Source of the DNA: DATLWN01 sp964492895
GTDB lineage: Bacteria; Pseudomonadota; Zetaproteobacteria; Mariprofundales; Mariprofundaceae
NCBI GenBank assembly: GCA_964492895.1
Contig: CAZBLR010000007.1
Span: 1-64,000, forward strand
Reading direction: 5' to 3'
DNA length: 64,000 nt
In this document: piece by piece, positions 38,936 to 46,922 of the stretch
Position numbering within the stretch: position 1 is the stretch's first letter
How the letters are laid out: each line of letters begins with the position of its first letter
Program-made: the position numbers and the translations under genes
Notes under the pieces: model-generated
Database searches by the model: none
What the model was told of the DNA's origin: nothing
Seen by the model: only the letters and a program-made list of their open reading frames with translations

Positions 38936-38964
38936 TTTCTACACAAATAGCCTGCAAATGGCAA
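38936..38964 (-). promoter_or_regulatory. Promoter for rpsB-tsf
   Basis: Minus strand TTGCCA (38959-38964), exactly 17-base spacer, TAGAAA (38936-38941). The start would fall near 38929, giving a leader of about 73 bases. Confidence 0.6.
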
Positions 38965-39077
38965 CATGCCCGGCGCGCATTGGCTCCCCTGCCCCGATCA
39001 CCGTTTTACCCCTTCCGGCTATGGCCATGCACTTCCGGGCAAACGTATGATAGGGCTACGACCCGAGGGAGGAGCAT

Positions 39078-39404
39078 ATGAAACGGACCATCTATCTGGC
39101 AGGGCTCGGCGCACTGTGGATGCTGACCGCCCAGGCCCAGGCCGCACCGATCACCATGATGCCCCTGGTTGGCGAGGCACCGAAGGGCACCGACGTGTCG
39201 GCATTGTGGAAGGGAGAGACGATGGCGGACGGCGTTGCCGACAACAGCCGCCACTTCGAACTGGACTTACCGATGGGTGCGGACATGCCCTATCATGCGG
39301 GCGACAAGCTCGAGATCGACATCAACGGCAAGCCGGGCGGCCGGATCACCCTGGGCGATGGCAGCAAGCCCCAGCATATCGTGCTCTCCAGCCTGCGACG
39401 CTAG
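39078..39404 (+). CDS. Small exported protein of unknown function
   Basis: 108 residues. Residues 1-23 are a Sec signal peptide (MKRTIYLAGLGALWMLTAQAQA), leaving an ~85-residue acidic periplasmic protein with predicted beta structure (LEIDINGKPGGRITLGDG). No cysteines remain after cleavage. I do not recognise a family. GGAGGAGCAT before the ATG is a strong ribosome binding site, which supports it as a real gene. It is divergent from rpsB and converges on the site-2 protease gene with three bases between stops. Confidence 0.7.
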   Translation: MKRTIYLAGLGALWMLTAQAQAAPITMMPLVGEAPKGTDVSALWKGETMADGVADNSRHFELDLPMGADMPYHAGDKLEIDINGKPGGRITLGDGSKPQHIVLSSLRR

Positions 39405-39407
39405 GCC

Positions 39408-40067
39408 TCAGGCCGACAGGGCCCAGCCGATCAGCAGCTGGGAGCCGCCCATCACCAGCGGCCCGATCAATTGCTGCAACAGCCCGGTCATCAACAGCAC
39501 GACGATGATCAGGAACCCATAGGGCTCGATGCGCGACAGCTGGTAGGCGGCCCGTCCCGGCAGCAGGCCCACGGCCACGCGCCCGCCGTCCAGCGGCGGC
39601 AGCGGCAGCAGGTTGAAGACGCACAGCACCATGTTGATCAGGATCGAGGCCTGGCACATCAGCGCCAGCGGATGCGCCACCCAGTCGGCGGACGCGGGCA
39701 GGCGGGCCGCCGCATAGAGCAGGACGGCGCTGAATAGCGCCAGCAACAGATTGGTGACGGGGCCGGCCGCCGCCACCCATATCATGTCCCGTTTGGGATT
39801 CCCGAGCTTGCGGTAGTCGATCGGCACCGGCTTGGCGTAGCCGAACAGGAATGGCGAACCCAGGACCAGCAGCAGCAAGGGAATGATTACGGTGCCGAGC
39901 GGATCGATGTGCTTCAGCGGGTTCAGCGTCAGCCGGCCCATCCACTTGGCGGTATCGTCGCCCAGCTTATTGGCCACCCAGCCATGGGAAACCTCATGCA
40001 GGACCACGGCGAACACCACCGGGATGGCCCAGATGCTGATGCCGCGGATGATGCCGTTGACGTCCAT
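39408..40067 (-). CDS. Site-2 protease family protein (M50)
   Basis: 219 residues with about five to six membrane segments. The zinc-binding motif HEVSH is near residue 24 and the second metal motif NLLPLPPLDGG near 153. There are no PDZ domains, unlike RseP. Such short rhomboid-sized M50 proteins are widespread; substrates are mostly unknown. The enzyme appears catalytically complete. Confidence 0.88.
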   Translation of the reverse strand: MDVNGIIRGISIWAIPVVFAVVLHEVSHGWVANKLGDDTAKWMGRLTLNPLKHIDPLGTVIIPLLLLVLGSPFLFGYAKPVPIDYRKLGNPKRDMIWVAAAGPVTNLLLALFSAVLLYAAARLPASADWVAHPLALMCQASILINMVLCVFNLLPLPPLDGGRVAVGLLPGRAAYQLSRIEPYGFLIIVVLLMTGLLQQLIGPLVMGGSQLLIGWALSA

Positions 40068-40111
40068 GTCGGTTGCTATGCGCCGCGATGAATGAGGATA
40101 GGCCGCTCCCG

Positions 40112-40546
40112 TTAGCGCGGGGCGCTGCCCATGGCGATGGACTTGCCCTCGGACAGCGAGGTCAGGTAGCTGACGAGGTCCGTCATGTCCTGGCTGTCGT
40201 AGGCCGGGGGCTTGCCCTGCAGGGCATTCAGGATGCAGCTGTGCACCTGCTGCTGCAGCGTGATGACCTTGCCCGCCCGCTTGTTGTAGCGCGGGAAGAT
40301 CGCGGCGGCGTTACCGAGGCTCGGGATAGGCTTGCCATTGGGCAGCATGCCCGCCGTGCGGCCTTCCCCCCGGTGACAGGTATTGCAGGTGCGTCCATTG
40401 CCGTCGAAATGCGCCGACGTGAACAGCTGCTTGCCGTGCTGGACACTGTCCGCCAGCGGATCGGCCGAAGCGGGTGCGGGAAGCATGGCAACGGCCAGGC
40501 ACAGCCCTGCTGCCATGCTCAGGTAGGCGGTGACTCGGGTGAACAT
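40112..40546 (-). CDS. Monoheme cytochrome c, TsdA/TsdB-like
   Basis: 144 residues: Sec signal to about residue 29, then one c-type heme site CNTCH at 54-58. The segment FPRYNKRAGKVITLQQQVHSCILNALQGK with Cys104 resembles thiosulfate dehydrogenase domains, where a Cys at this position can ligate heme; Met121 and Met139 are alternative ligands. Only one domain is present, whereas TsdA is diheme. A periplasmic electron carrier in sulfur or thiosulfate oxidation is a reasonable guess. AAGGAGG precedes the ATG at 40546. Confidence 0.82.
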   Translation of the reverse strand: MFTRVTAYLSMAAGLCLAVAMLPAPASADPLADSVQHGKQLFTSAHFDGNGRTCNTCHRGEGRTAGMLPNGKPIPSLGNAAAIFPRYNKRAGKVITLQQQVHSCILNALQGKPPAYDSQDMTDLVSYLTSLSEGKSIAMGSAPR

Positions 40547-40578
40547 ACGACCTCCTTGTACGCGTGCGATGTCGATGC

Positions 40579-40606
40579 ACGATAGAGTATTGTGGCACCG
40601 GCGCAA
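40579..40606 (-). promoter_or_regulatory. Putative promoter for the cytochrome c gene
   Basis: Minus strand TTGCGC (40601-40606), 16-base spacer, TATCGT (40579-40584), in the gap between the GFA gene and the cytochrome gene. Confidence 0.35.
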
Positions 40607-40647
40607 GCCCCTGCCTGAGCCATGAACGAGGGATCCGGTGCCGGCGA

Positions 40648-41145
40648 TCAATCGTCCGCATCCTCCAGGCCCAGCCGGCGGTGCCAGTCCGCGATCGACT
40701 CCTGGGGATACGCGTCGAACAGCTTATCCCTCGGACCAGCCAGTACCGGCACCCACCCGGCCTTCGAGCCCAGCATCAGGTGCGTGCGTTCCGGCGCCTG
40801 GGGCAGCGCACTGTCGATGGCCGAGGCGAATGGGTGCACCAGTTCCGGCCATCGCGGATTCCATAGCCACAGGGCACTGCCGCAGTAACGGCAGAAATGA
40901 CGCTTTGCCGGGCTGGTCGAAACCCCACCCGTTTCGGGGTCCGTGATCCTGACCTGGTAGATGCTGACATGCTCCTCACCCTCGACACGCATGCTGGTGA
41001 AATCACCACCGAGATTGATGGCATAGCCCCCGCCGCCGGCCGTTTTGCGGCAGATCGAGCAATAACAGAGATTGAAGGGATAGGGATGGGCCGAATGCAG
41101 CGTGAAGCGCACCCGGCCGCAATGGCATGATCCTTCCAGGCGCAC
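40648..41145 (-). CDS. GFA family zinc-binding protein
   Basis: 165 residues of the GFA (glutathione-dependent formaldehyde-activating) family. Zinc cysteines are in SCHCG near residue 6, CYCSICRKT near 28 and FCRYCGSAL near 90. The start is GTG at 41145: GGGAGG lies five bases upstream, overlapping the end of egtD, and the GTG is one base after the egtD TGA. Coupling to egtBD suggests a role linked to thiol chemistry, but GFA proteins are functionally diverse and the original GFA activity assignment is disputed. Confidence 0.82.
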   Translation of the reverse strand: MRLEGSCHCGRVRFTLHSAHPYPFNLCYCSICRKTAGGGGYAINLGGDFTSMRVEGEEHVSIYQVRITDPETGGVSTSPAKRHFCRYCGSALWLWNPRWPELVHPFASAIDSALPQAPERTHLMLGSKAGWVPVLAGPRDKLFDAYPQESIADWHRRLGLEDADD

Positions 41146-41146
41146 A

Positions 41147-42139
41147 TCAGCCTCCCGCACCGGCCCGCAGAAGGTGCACCGAAAACCATTGGCGGGGATC
41201 GGTCCAGACATCGACCGCTACGAAACCAGCCTGTGCAGCCAGGCGGCGGAACCCGTCCGGGGTGTATTTCCACGAATTCTCGGTATGGATGCTCTGCCCG
41301 GCCCGAAGGGTGAATTGGCGATCGCCGAGGCGCACCACCGTGTCGCGCAGGCAATCGAGATGCATCTCCACTCGCCCCAGGTCCTCGTTGTAGAAGGCGC
41401 GGTGTGCGAAATCGACCAAGGTAAAATCGCAGTTCAGGCGCGTGTTCAGGTGGTACAGGGCATTCAGGTTGAACGCGGCCGTCAGCCCGGCACCGTCGTT
41501 GTAGGCGGCGTTGAGCACGGCGGGATCCTTCTGCAGATCGACCCCGATCAGCGCGTGCCCCCCCTCCCCGACCATGGTCCGGAACCGTCCAAGCAGCTCC
41601 ACGGCCTCGTCCGGATCAAAATTGCCGATGGTCGAGCCGGGAAAGAACAGCATGCGCCCCTGTTCCGGGATCCCGCCCGGAAGGTGGTCGCAACGGGTGA
41701 AATCGGCACAGATCGCATGGATGTTCAGCGATGGGTAGCGCCGCCCCAATCCGAGGCAGGCCTCCAGCAGAAAATCGGCCGAGAACTCGATGGGCACGTA
41801 ATGCGAGATACCGCCATCCCCGAAGAAACGTTCGGCCTTGGCACAATTGCCGCTTCCCGGCTCCAGTAGCAGCGTGCAATCGGTCGCCGCCAGCATCTCG
41901 GTCAGGTGGTCGGTAAAGATCCGTGCTTCGGTACGGGTCGGGTAGTATTCGGGCGTGCGCGTGATGCATTCGAACAGCTCGGACCCCCGCTGGTCGTAGA
42001 AGAAGCGCGGCGAGATCGAGGGCTGTCCGGCCGAAAGCCCATCGGCGAGCTCGGCGAGCTCATCAACCGGCGAGGATGGCAGGTGGTGCACGGTCAGCCT
42101 GTCTTCCTGCCGGGCGAGGCATACGGACGGCATGCTCAT
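41147..42139 (-). CDS. egtD: L-histidine N(alpha)-methyltransferase
   Basis: 330 residues. EgtD methylates histidine three times to hercynine, the first step of ergothioneine synthesis. Visible features: FFYDQRGSELFECITRTPEYYPTR split at residues 46-69, SAM motif LLEPGSGNC near 91, FFPGSTIGNF near 165, and the substrate region with FNLNALYHLN. It is downstream of egtB with a four-base overlap. Confidence 0.95.
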   Translation of the reverse strand: MSMPSVCLARQEDRLTVHHLPSSPVDELAELADGLSAGQPSISPRFFYDQRGSELFECITRTPEYYPTRTEARIFTDHLTEMLAATDCTLLLEPGSGNCAKAERFFGDGGISHYVPIEFSADFLLEACLGLGRRYPSLNIHAICADFTRCDHLPGGIPEQGRMLFFPGSTIGNFDPDEAVELLGRFRTMVGEGGHALIGVDLQKDPAVLNAAYNDGAGLTAAFNLNALYHLNTRLNCDFTLVDFAHRAFYNEDLGRVEMHLDCLRDTVVRLGDRQFTLRAGQSIHTENSWKYTPDGFRRLAAQAGFVAVDVWTDPRQWFSVHLLRAGAGG

Positions 42140-43437
42140 CGCCAGTCCCGCCCGGCGTCGTCACGGGCCAGACGCAGGCCGCTGAACTGCCAGCGGTCGG
42201 GCGCATAGAAGAAATTGCGGTAGCTGGCCCGCACATGCCCCGGTGGCGTGGCGCAGGATCCGCCGCGAAGCACCTGCTGATTGCACATGAACTTGCCATT
42301 GTATTCGCCGATCGCGCCGGATGCCGGACGATAGCCTGGATAGGCGACATAGGGAGAGGCGGTCCACTCCCAGACCCCGCCGTACATTCCCCAGATACCG
42401 TCCTGCTCGCAGCCCGGACCCGGGTGCAGACAATCCTCCGGATGGCAAAACTGTCCCTCGTCTGCGGATCGGGAAGCCGCCGCATGCTCCCACTCCTGCT
42501 CCGTGGGCAGGCGGCCCCCGGCCCAGCGGGCGAAGGCATCGGCCTCATAGTAACTCAGGTGGGCCGCCGGCCGATCGGCAGCCAGCGGCTGCAGACCATG
42601 CAATGTGAACTCGTACCAGCCCCCGTCGATGCGTCGCCAGTACATCGGATGCGTCCAGCACTCCTTCTGCACAGAGGCCCAGCCGTCGGAAAGCCATAGC
42701 AACGGATTGCCATAGCCGCCATCCTCGATGAAGGCCAGGTATTCGCCGTTGGTCACCGGCCGGTTGGCCAGGGCGTACGGTTCCAGCCAGTAGCGGTGTC
42801 GCGGATGCTCGTTGTCGAAACTGAAGGGCTCTTCCCCTGATGCACCGATATCGACGAGCCCGCCTTCGAATCCGACGAAGCGCAGCGGTTGCGCCGATAC
42901 AACGGTCGGCAGCTCCGCGTCGCGATACGCCGGATACAGGGGATTGCATGCCAGGTTGTATTTCAGGTCGGTCAACATCAGCTCCTGATGCTGCATTTCA
43001 TGGTGCAACCCGGTGACGGTGCGCCGCAACAGTGCTTCGGGCAGGCCGCCCCCGTCCAGCATCGACTGCATGGCTCCATCCACATGCCGGCGGTAGGCGT
43101 ACACCGTATCCAGCGTCGGCCGGGAAAGCAGATGGCGATTCGGGCGGGGAAACGGTCGGCCGACGCCATTGTAATAGGAATTGAACAGCATCTCGAAGGC
43201 CGGATCGAAAGGCCGGTAACGCGCATCGAATTCCTTCAGGACGAAGGTCTCGAAGAACCAGGATACATGGGCCAGATGCCATTTCAGCGGACTGGTCTCA
43301 GGCATGGCCTGCAGGCCGAAATCATCCGCCGGCAGATGTTCGCACAGCTGCTCCGAGCGCACCCGTACCTGCGCGAAGTACTGGGCGATCCCGCGTGCTG
43401 CCCCCGTTGCACGCTCCCCGTGGGAAAGTGGCTGCAT
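42136..43437 (-). CDS. egtB: Ergothioneine synthase-type sulfoxide synthase EgtB
   Basis: 433 residues. EgtB is a non-heme iron enzyme that attaches a thiol (gamma-Glu-Cys or Cys) to hercynine with oxygen. The N-terminal DinB-like domain carries iron ligands in WHLAHVSWFFE near 47 and HHEMQHQEL near 140; the C-terminal FGE-sulfatase domain has GGRLPTEQEWEHAA and VWEWTASPY. ATG at 43437 is chosen by homology; no strong ribosome binding site is seen. No egtA, egtC or egtE is in the window. Confidence 0.93.
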   Translation of the reverse strand: MQPLSHGERATGAARGIAQYFAQVRVRSEQLCEHLPADDFGLQAMPETSPLKWHLAHVSWFFETFVLKEFDARYRPFDPAFEMLFNSYYNGVGRPFPRPNRHLLSRPTLDTVYAYRRHVDGAMQSMLDGGGLPEALLRRTVTGLHHEMQHQELMLTDLKYNLACNPLYPAYRDAELPTVVSAQPLRFVGFEGGLVDIGASGEEPFSFDNEHPRHRYWLEPYALANRPVTNGEYLAFIEDGGYGNPLLWLSDGWASVQKECWTHPMYWRRIDGGWYEFTLHGLQPLAADRPAAHLSYYEADAFARWAGGRLPTEQEWEHAAASRSADEGQFCHPEDCLHPGPGCEQDGIWGMYGGVWEWTASPYVAYPGYRPASGAIGEYNGKFMCNQQVLRGGSCATPPGHVRASYRNFFYAPDRWQFSGLRLARDDAGRDWR

Positions 43438-43579
43438 GCGTCCACTCAAGCCTTTGCGGGTACCGGGGTCAAGTGATCTTTCTGCCCCATGCCCTTCTGC
43501 TGGCGGCACCCGTTTGCGCTACCATGCTCACCATCCCCATGAGTCATGAATTAAACTATTACATGAGTTAATACTTATA

Positions 43580-43594
43580 ATTATTTGAAATAAT
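43580..43594. promoter_or_regulatory. AT-rich palindrome upstream of egtB
   Basis: ATTATTTGAAATAAT, a perfect 15-base palindrome. It lies in a ~120-base AT-rich block (about 43540-43615), strikingly different from the GC-rich surroundings, within the 200-base gap between egtB and the next gene. It is a candidate operator for the egtB operon promoter; several -10-like TATTAT and TATAAT-like sequences surround it, so no single promoter can be picked. Confidence 0.4.
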
Positions 43595-43638
43595 ACATAT
43601 TATCACCATTGGCAAAATGTGCGTCCTGGCCGTCCCGG

Positions 43639-44478
43639 CTATTTCACGCTGTATCCGCGGGCATCGAGGCACGCCTCGATGGCACGGCGGTAATCTCCCC
43701 GCTTCGTGATGAGCTGCGTGTCCGAGAGGTTCCCTGCCGGCTGGCTCGGATCGAAGCCGCTCTGGTCCACAGCCCAGCGATGGCATTCATAGCGATCCTT
43801 CGCCTGCTGGTCCGCACTCTGCCCTTTTTTCGGATAAACATAGAACTGGTCCGGGCCCTGCTGAGGCTGGGGGACCGCATCGGACGACGCGGCAGGCGGC
43901 TGGGTGATCACATATCCCTGCTGGACCGGTTGCCACACGTAATACACGCCATTCGCATAATAGTAGGGAATGCCCCCTATCCATACCGTCGTGTAATAAG
44001 GCGGCAAAACCGGAACCACGATGCCGAACGGAGGTGTGACGACGATAAACCCCAGACCTGAACTGCGATACCAGATACCGTGCCTGTAGAAATAACGGTC
44101 TCCATGATGGCGGAACATCATATAGCCACGCGGTAGCTCCCGCTGGACATAACCGCGCGGCGGATAGTAACGATCGTGATGATAGCGCTGGTCCAGAATG
44201 AATCCGTGTGGATGGCTGCGACCGTCATCGCGACGAACGCCCCGGTCGCGGCCGTCCCGCCGCTCAATGACTCGACTGCGGCCATCATCGCGGCGAACGC
44301 CCCGGTCGCGGCCATCTCTCCGTTCAACCCCCCGGTCACCGCGATCATGTCTTTGGGCAACCATGCCGTCGTTTCTGTCGCCATGCCTGTGTCCGTCTTC
44401 GGCCCATACGGAGGTCACCGATACCGACATCAGCATCACCAACATCGAACCGAGCATCACTGAATGCAACAACTTCAT
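43639..44478 (-). CDS. DUF6515-like exported protein with RDG-rich repeats
   Basis: 279 residues. Signal peptide (MKLLHSVMLGSMLVMLMSVS, cleavage near VWA), then an Arg/Asp/Gly-rich stretch with two 20-residue repeats (RRDGRDRGVRRDDGRS type), then Tyr/Pro/Gly-rich segments (YRSSGLGFIVVTPPFG, YYANGVYYVWQP) typical of DUF6515. The C-terminal ~75 residues contain YPKKGQS...DRYECHRWA...GFDPSQP and YRRAIEACLDARGY, shared with the protein encoded just upstream. A start at 44505 overlapping the upstream stop is possible. Function unknown; probably periplasmic or outer-membrane associated. Confidence 0.78.
   Translation of the reverse strand: MKLLHSVMLGSMLVMLMSVSVTSVWAEDGHRHGDRNDGMVAQRHDRGDRGVERRDGRDRGVRRDDGRSRVIERRDGRDRGVRRDDGRSHPHGFILDQRYHHDRYYPPRGYVQRELPRGYMMFRHHGDRYFYRHGIWYRSSGLGFIVVTPPFGIVVPVLPPYYTTVWIGGIPYYYANGVYYVWQPVQQGYVITQPPAASSDAVPQPQQGPDQFYVYPKKGQSADQQAKDRYECHRWAVDQSGFDPSQPAGNLSDTQLITKRGDYRRAIEACLDARGYSVK
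44221..44340. repeat. Two-copy 60-bp tandem repeat in the DUF6515-like gene
   Basis: Positions 44221-44280 and 44281-44340 are near copies with an exact 60-base period (both contain AACGCCCCGGTCGCGGCC). In protein they give the repeated RRDGRDRGVRRDDGRS unit. The second half of each unit is more divergent. Confidence 0.75.
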
Positions 44479-44501
44479 GATACAACCCCCATTGGCCTTG
44501 T

Positions 44502-45095
44502 TCATTCGCGGACCGCATACCCGCGGCCCTCGAGGCAGGCCGCCATGGCACGGCGGTATTCCTGAGCCTGCCGTTCGATCCGGGCTATCTTGTCGGCATC
44601 CGCGCGGTCATAGCTTTCCTGTAACTGTTGGGCCTGCTGCTGCCGGGCCGAATCGGATGCAGCCCCGATCGCGGCACCGGTGATGGCGCCGAGAACGGCC
44701 CCTCCGGCCTGATCGTCGTCCTCGGAAATGGCAGCCCCGATCGCGGCACCGGCCAGTGCCCCGATCGCGGTGTCATGCCCTGGCGCCGGCACCGGCGTGA
44801 CCTTGACCCGCTGATGGGGCGCCAGGTCGGGCTGGCTCGGGTCGAAACCGGTCTGCTTCATGGCCCACAGATAGCATTCATACCGATCGCGGTCCTGCTG
44901 CTCAGGGCTCTGCCCGGCCTTGGGATAGAAGTAGACCTGCGTCGACGGCATCGGTGCCGGCTGCGGCGGGGGCGACTCGACGACCCGAGCCGGCTCCGTG
45001 GCACATGCGCCGAGCGCCAGACTCGCCGCCAGCGCCAACAAGCGCATGGCCGGCATCCTGTGTGAACGGAACGGGAGTTTGCGCCTTATCGACAT
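44502..45095 (-). CDS. Glycine-zipper lipoprotein
   Basis: 197 residues. A lipoprotein signal with lipobox LGAC (mature Cys near 31) follows a basic N-region. Residues ~105-155 contain two glycine zippers (AIGALAGAAIGAAI and AVLGAITGAAIGAA), seen in envelope proteins that insert in or span membranes. Before and after the zipper are YPKAGQS...DRYECYLWA...GFDPSQP and YRRAMAACLEGRGY, the same motifs as in the following gene. SD AAGGAG precedes the ATG. Function unknown; envelope stress or structural role is a guess. Confidence 0.8.
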   Translation of the reverse strand: MSIRRKLPFRSHRMPAMRLLALAASLALGACATEPARVVESPPPQPAPMPSTQVYFYPKAGQSPEQQDRDRYECYLWAMKQTGFDPSQPDLAPHQRVKVTPVPAPGHDTAIGALAGAAIGAAISEDDDQAGGAVLGAITGAAIGAASDSARQQQAQQLQESYDRADADKIARIERQAQEYRRAMAACLEGRGYAVRE

Positions 45096-45206
45096 GGTTG
45101 GGGTCTCCTTACACCGATCTCTCAGTCACCATCACCAACGAATCCGCATGTCCTCGATCCAGCATAGCAGTCCGTTCGTAAATGCAGGGCAACGTGCGTA
45201 AAGGAG

Positions 45207-45230
45207 TGTAAAACTAAGGGCTGAAGCCCT
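45207..45230 (-). terminator. Rho-independent terminator after the cfa operon
   Basis: On the minus strand AGGGCT-TC-AGCCCT is followed by TAGTTTTA. The hairpin begins at the last base of the coiled-coil gene's stop codon. Compact stem plus T-rich tail supports termination. Confidence 0.6.
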
Positions 45231-45697
45231 CAGCCGGCACGTTTTCGGAACTCGTTCATGATGTCCTCGACCTGATTCATGGCCTGCAGATGGCGCTGAC
45301 GCAGCGCCAGGTGCGAATCGCGCACACGCGTGTGATGGCTCCGGTGCCGGGCATGCGTATCGGTCACCTTGGGAAGCGATTCGGCACCGGGCTCTGCTCC
45401 CTGGCTTTTCGCCAGGTCTTTCCTGTGTGCATGCAAGGTCTTCTCATGAGACTCCAGCAGTCTCTGATGGGACTCGACGGCCTCCTGATGCTGGACGAGG
45501 CGTCGCCGCTCATAGGGCAAGGCCTTGTCCAGCTCATAGATCAGCAGCATCAGTTGCCTCAGCTCCTTGTCCCATGCAGCGATATCGTGCAGCCATTGCT
45601 GATGTTCCTGCTTCCATTGCAGCCATTCCTGCATGAACACGTCGATGCTTCCGTGCGGCTCGAATCGGTGATGCATGATCTTCGCCCTCGCTTCCAT
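45230..45697 (-). CDS. Coiled-coil protein of unknown function
   Basis: 155 residues, strongly charged, with heptad-like helices through most of its length (LQWKQEHQQWLHDIAAWDK, LVQHQEAVESHQRLLESHEK). Rich in His, Gln and Glu; no membrane segment, signal peptide or cysteine. I do not recognise a family. It starts 16 bases after the cfa-family gene and ends at a terminator, so it is the second gene of a two-gene operon. Start ATG at 45697 is a choice among several. Confidence 0.6.
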   Translation of the reverse strand: MEARAKIMHHRFEPHGSIDVFMQEWLQWKQEHQQWLHDIAAWDKELRQLMLLIYELDKALPYERRRLVQHQEAVESHQRLLESHEKTLHAHRKDLAKSQGAEPGAESLPKVTDTHARHRSHHTRVRDSHLALRQRHLQAMNQVEDIMNEFRKRAG

Positions 45698-45713
45698 AGC
45701 ATAGACCTGATGC

Positions 45714-46922
45714 TCACGGCGCGTACATATAGTCACGGGTCAGGGGCATGGCCTGTGCCCCCCGGTCATGGGTCACCAGGATCTGGTGCACCGAGATCCA
45801 GTTTTGCAGAAACCCGTAGGCGCAGCCGGCCAGATACACGCGCCAGATGCGGTAGGTTTTTTCGTCGACGAGCTTCCTGATGTTATCCCGGGCTTCATCG
45901 AAGCGGGCGGCCCAGAGCTTGAGCGTCATCGCGTAATGACGGCGCAGACTCTCGACATCCACCGCCTCCAGCCCGGCCGCCGCCATCTCCTTCAGCACCA
46001 GGCTGAGATGGGGCAGTTCGCCGTTCGGAAACACATAGCGGTCGATGAAGTCCCCGCCTCCCCACGGGGTTTCGGCGGAATCCGGGTCCGTGGAGGTAAT
46101 GCCATGAATCAACGCCACCCCGTCCGGTTCCAGCAGACTGTCGACCTTGTCGAAATAGGTGCGCAGCTTATTCAGCCCGACATGCTCGAACATGCCGACG
46201 CTGGCAATGCGATCGAAACGGCCGCCAACGTCACGGTAGTCCTCGATGCGCACCTCGCATCGATCCTGCAGCCCACGCTCGTGAATCAGCGCGTTGGCCA
46301 ACTCACACTGGTTCTGCGACAGGGTGACCCCAACCGCCCTGGCGCCGAATTTCTCTGCAGCCCGCATCACCAGTGCGCCCCATCCGCAGCCGATGTCGAG
46401 CAGGCGATCGCCCGGCCTCAGGCGCAGCTTGCGCAGGATGTGATCCATCTTCTGCTCCTGGGCTGTATCGAGGCTATCATCCACCGTCCTGAAATATCCG
46501 CAGGAATAGACCATGTTGCGGTCCAGCCACAAGGCATAGAAATCGTTGGAAACATCGTAATGGTAGGTGATGGCTTCGGCGTCCTGTTTGCGGCTGTGCC
46601 GGGCCGGCTTCAGGCTGCTTCGCGACAGCCGGTCGGCATGCGCATGGGATGACAGCCTCGCCGCCACATCGATGACATCCATCACCGGCCCATCCACGTC
46701 CAGCTTGCCTTCGACATAGGCATACCCCAGCCGGTCCAGGCTGGGGCTGAGCAAGTGGCGCAGGCCGGTCAGCGACGGCGTGGAAATGGTCACGCGCGGG
46801 CTCTTTCCAAGATCGATTTCCGAACCGTTCCAGAGGCGGAGCCTGACCGGCACATTCTTGGCCTGCATGGAAGCGGCAAATTCATGGAGCTTCTTTTCCC
46901 AGAACACCGTCGACCTCCTCAT
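45714..46922 (-). CDS. Cyclopropane-fatty-acyl-phospholipid synthase family protein
   Basis: 402 residues. The N-terminal lipid-binding domain is followed by a SAM methyltransferase domain with LLDIGCGWGALVMRAAEKFG near 180 and ASVGMFEHVG near 255, both hallmarks of the Cfa family; ITYHYDVSNDFYALWLD near 120 is the conserved entry to the active site. It probably cyclopropanates or otherwise methylates unsaturated phospholipid acyl chains. Length and motifs fit Cfa, but related family members have other products. Confidence 0.9.
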   Translation of the reverse strand: MRRSTVFWEKKLHEFAASMQAKNVPVRLRLWNGSEIDLGKSPRVTISTPSLTGLRHLLSPSLDRLGYAYVEGKLDVDGPVMDVIDVAARLSSHAHADRLSRSSLKPARHSRKQDAEAITYHYDVSNDFYALWLDRNMVYSCGYFRTVDDSLDTAQEQKMDHILRKLRLRPGDRLLDIGCGWGALVMRAAEKFGARAVGVTLSQNQCELANALIHERGLQDRCEVRIEDYRDVGGRFDRIASVGMFEHVGLNKLRTYFDKVDSLLEPDGVALIHGITSTDPDSAETPWGGGDFIDRYVFPNGELPHLSLVLKEMAAAGLEAVDVESLRRHYAMTLKLWAARFDEARDNIRKLVDEKTYRIWRVYLAGCAYGFLQNWISVHQILVTHDRGAQAMPLTRDYMYAP

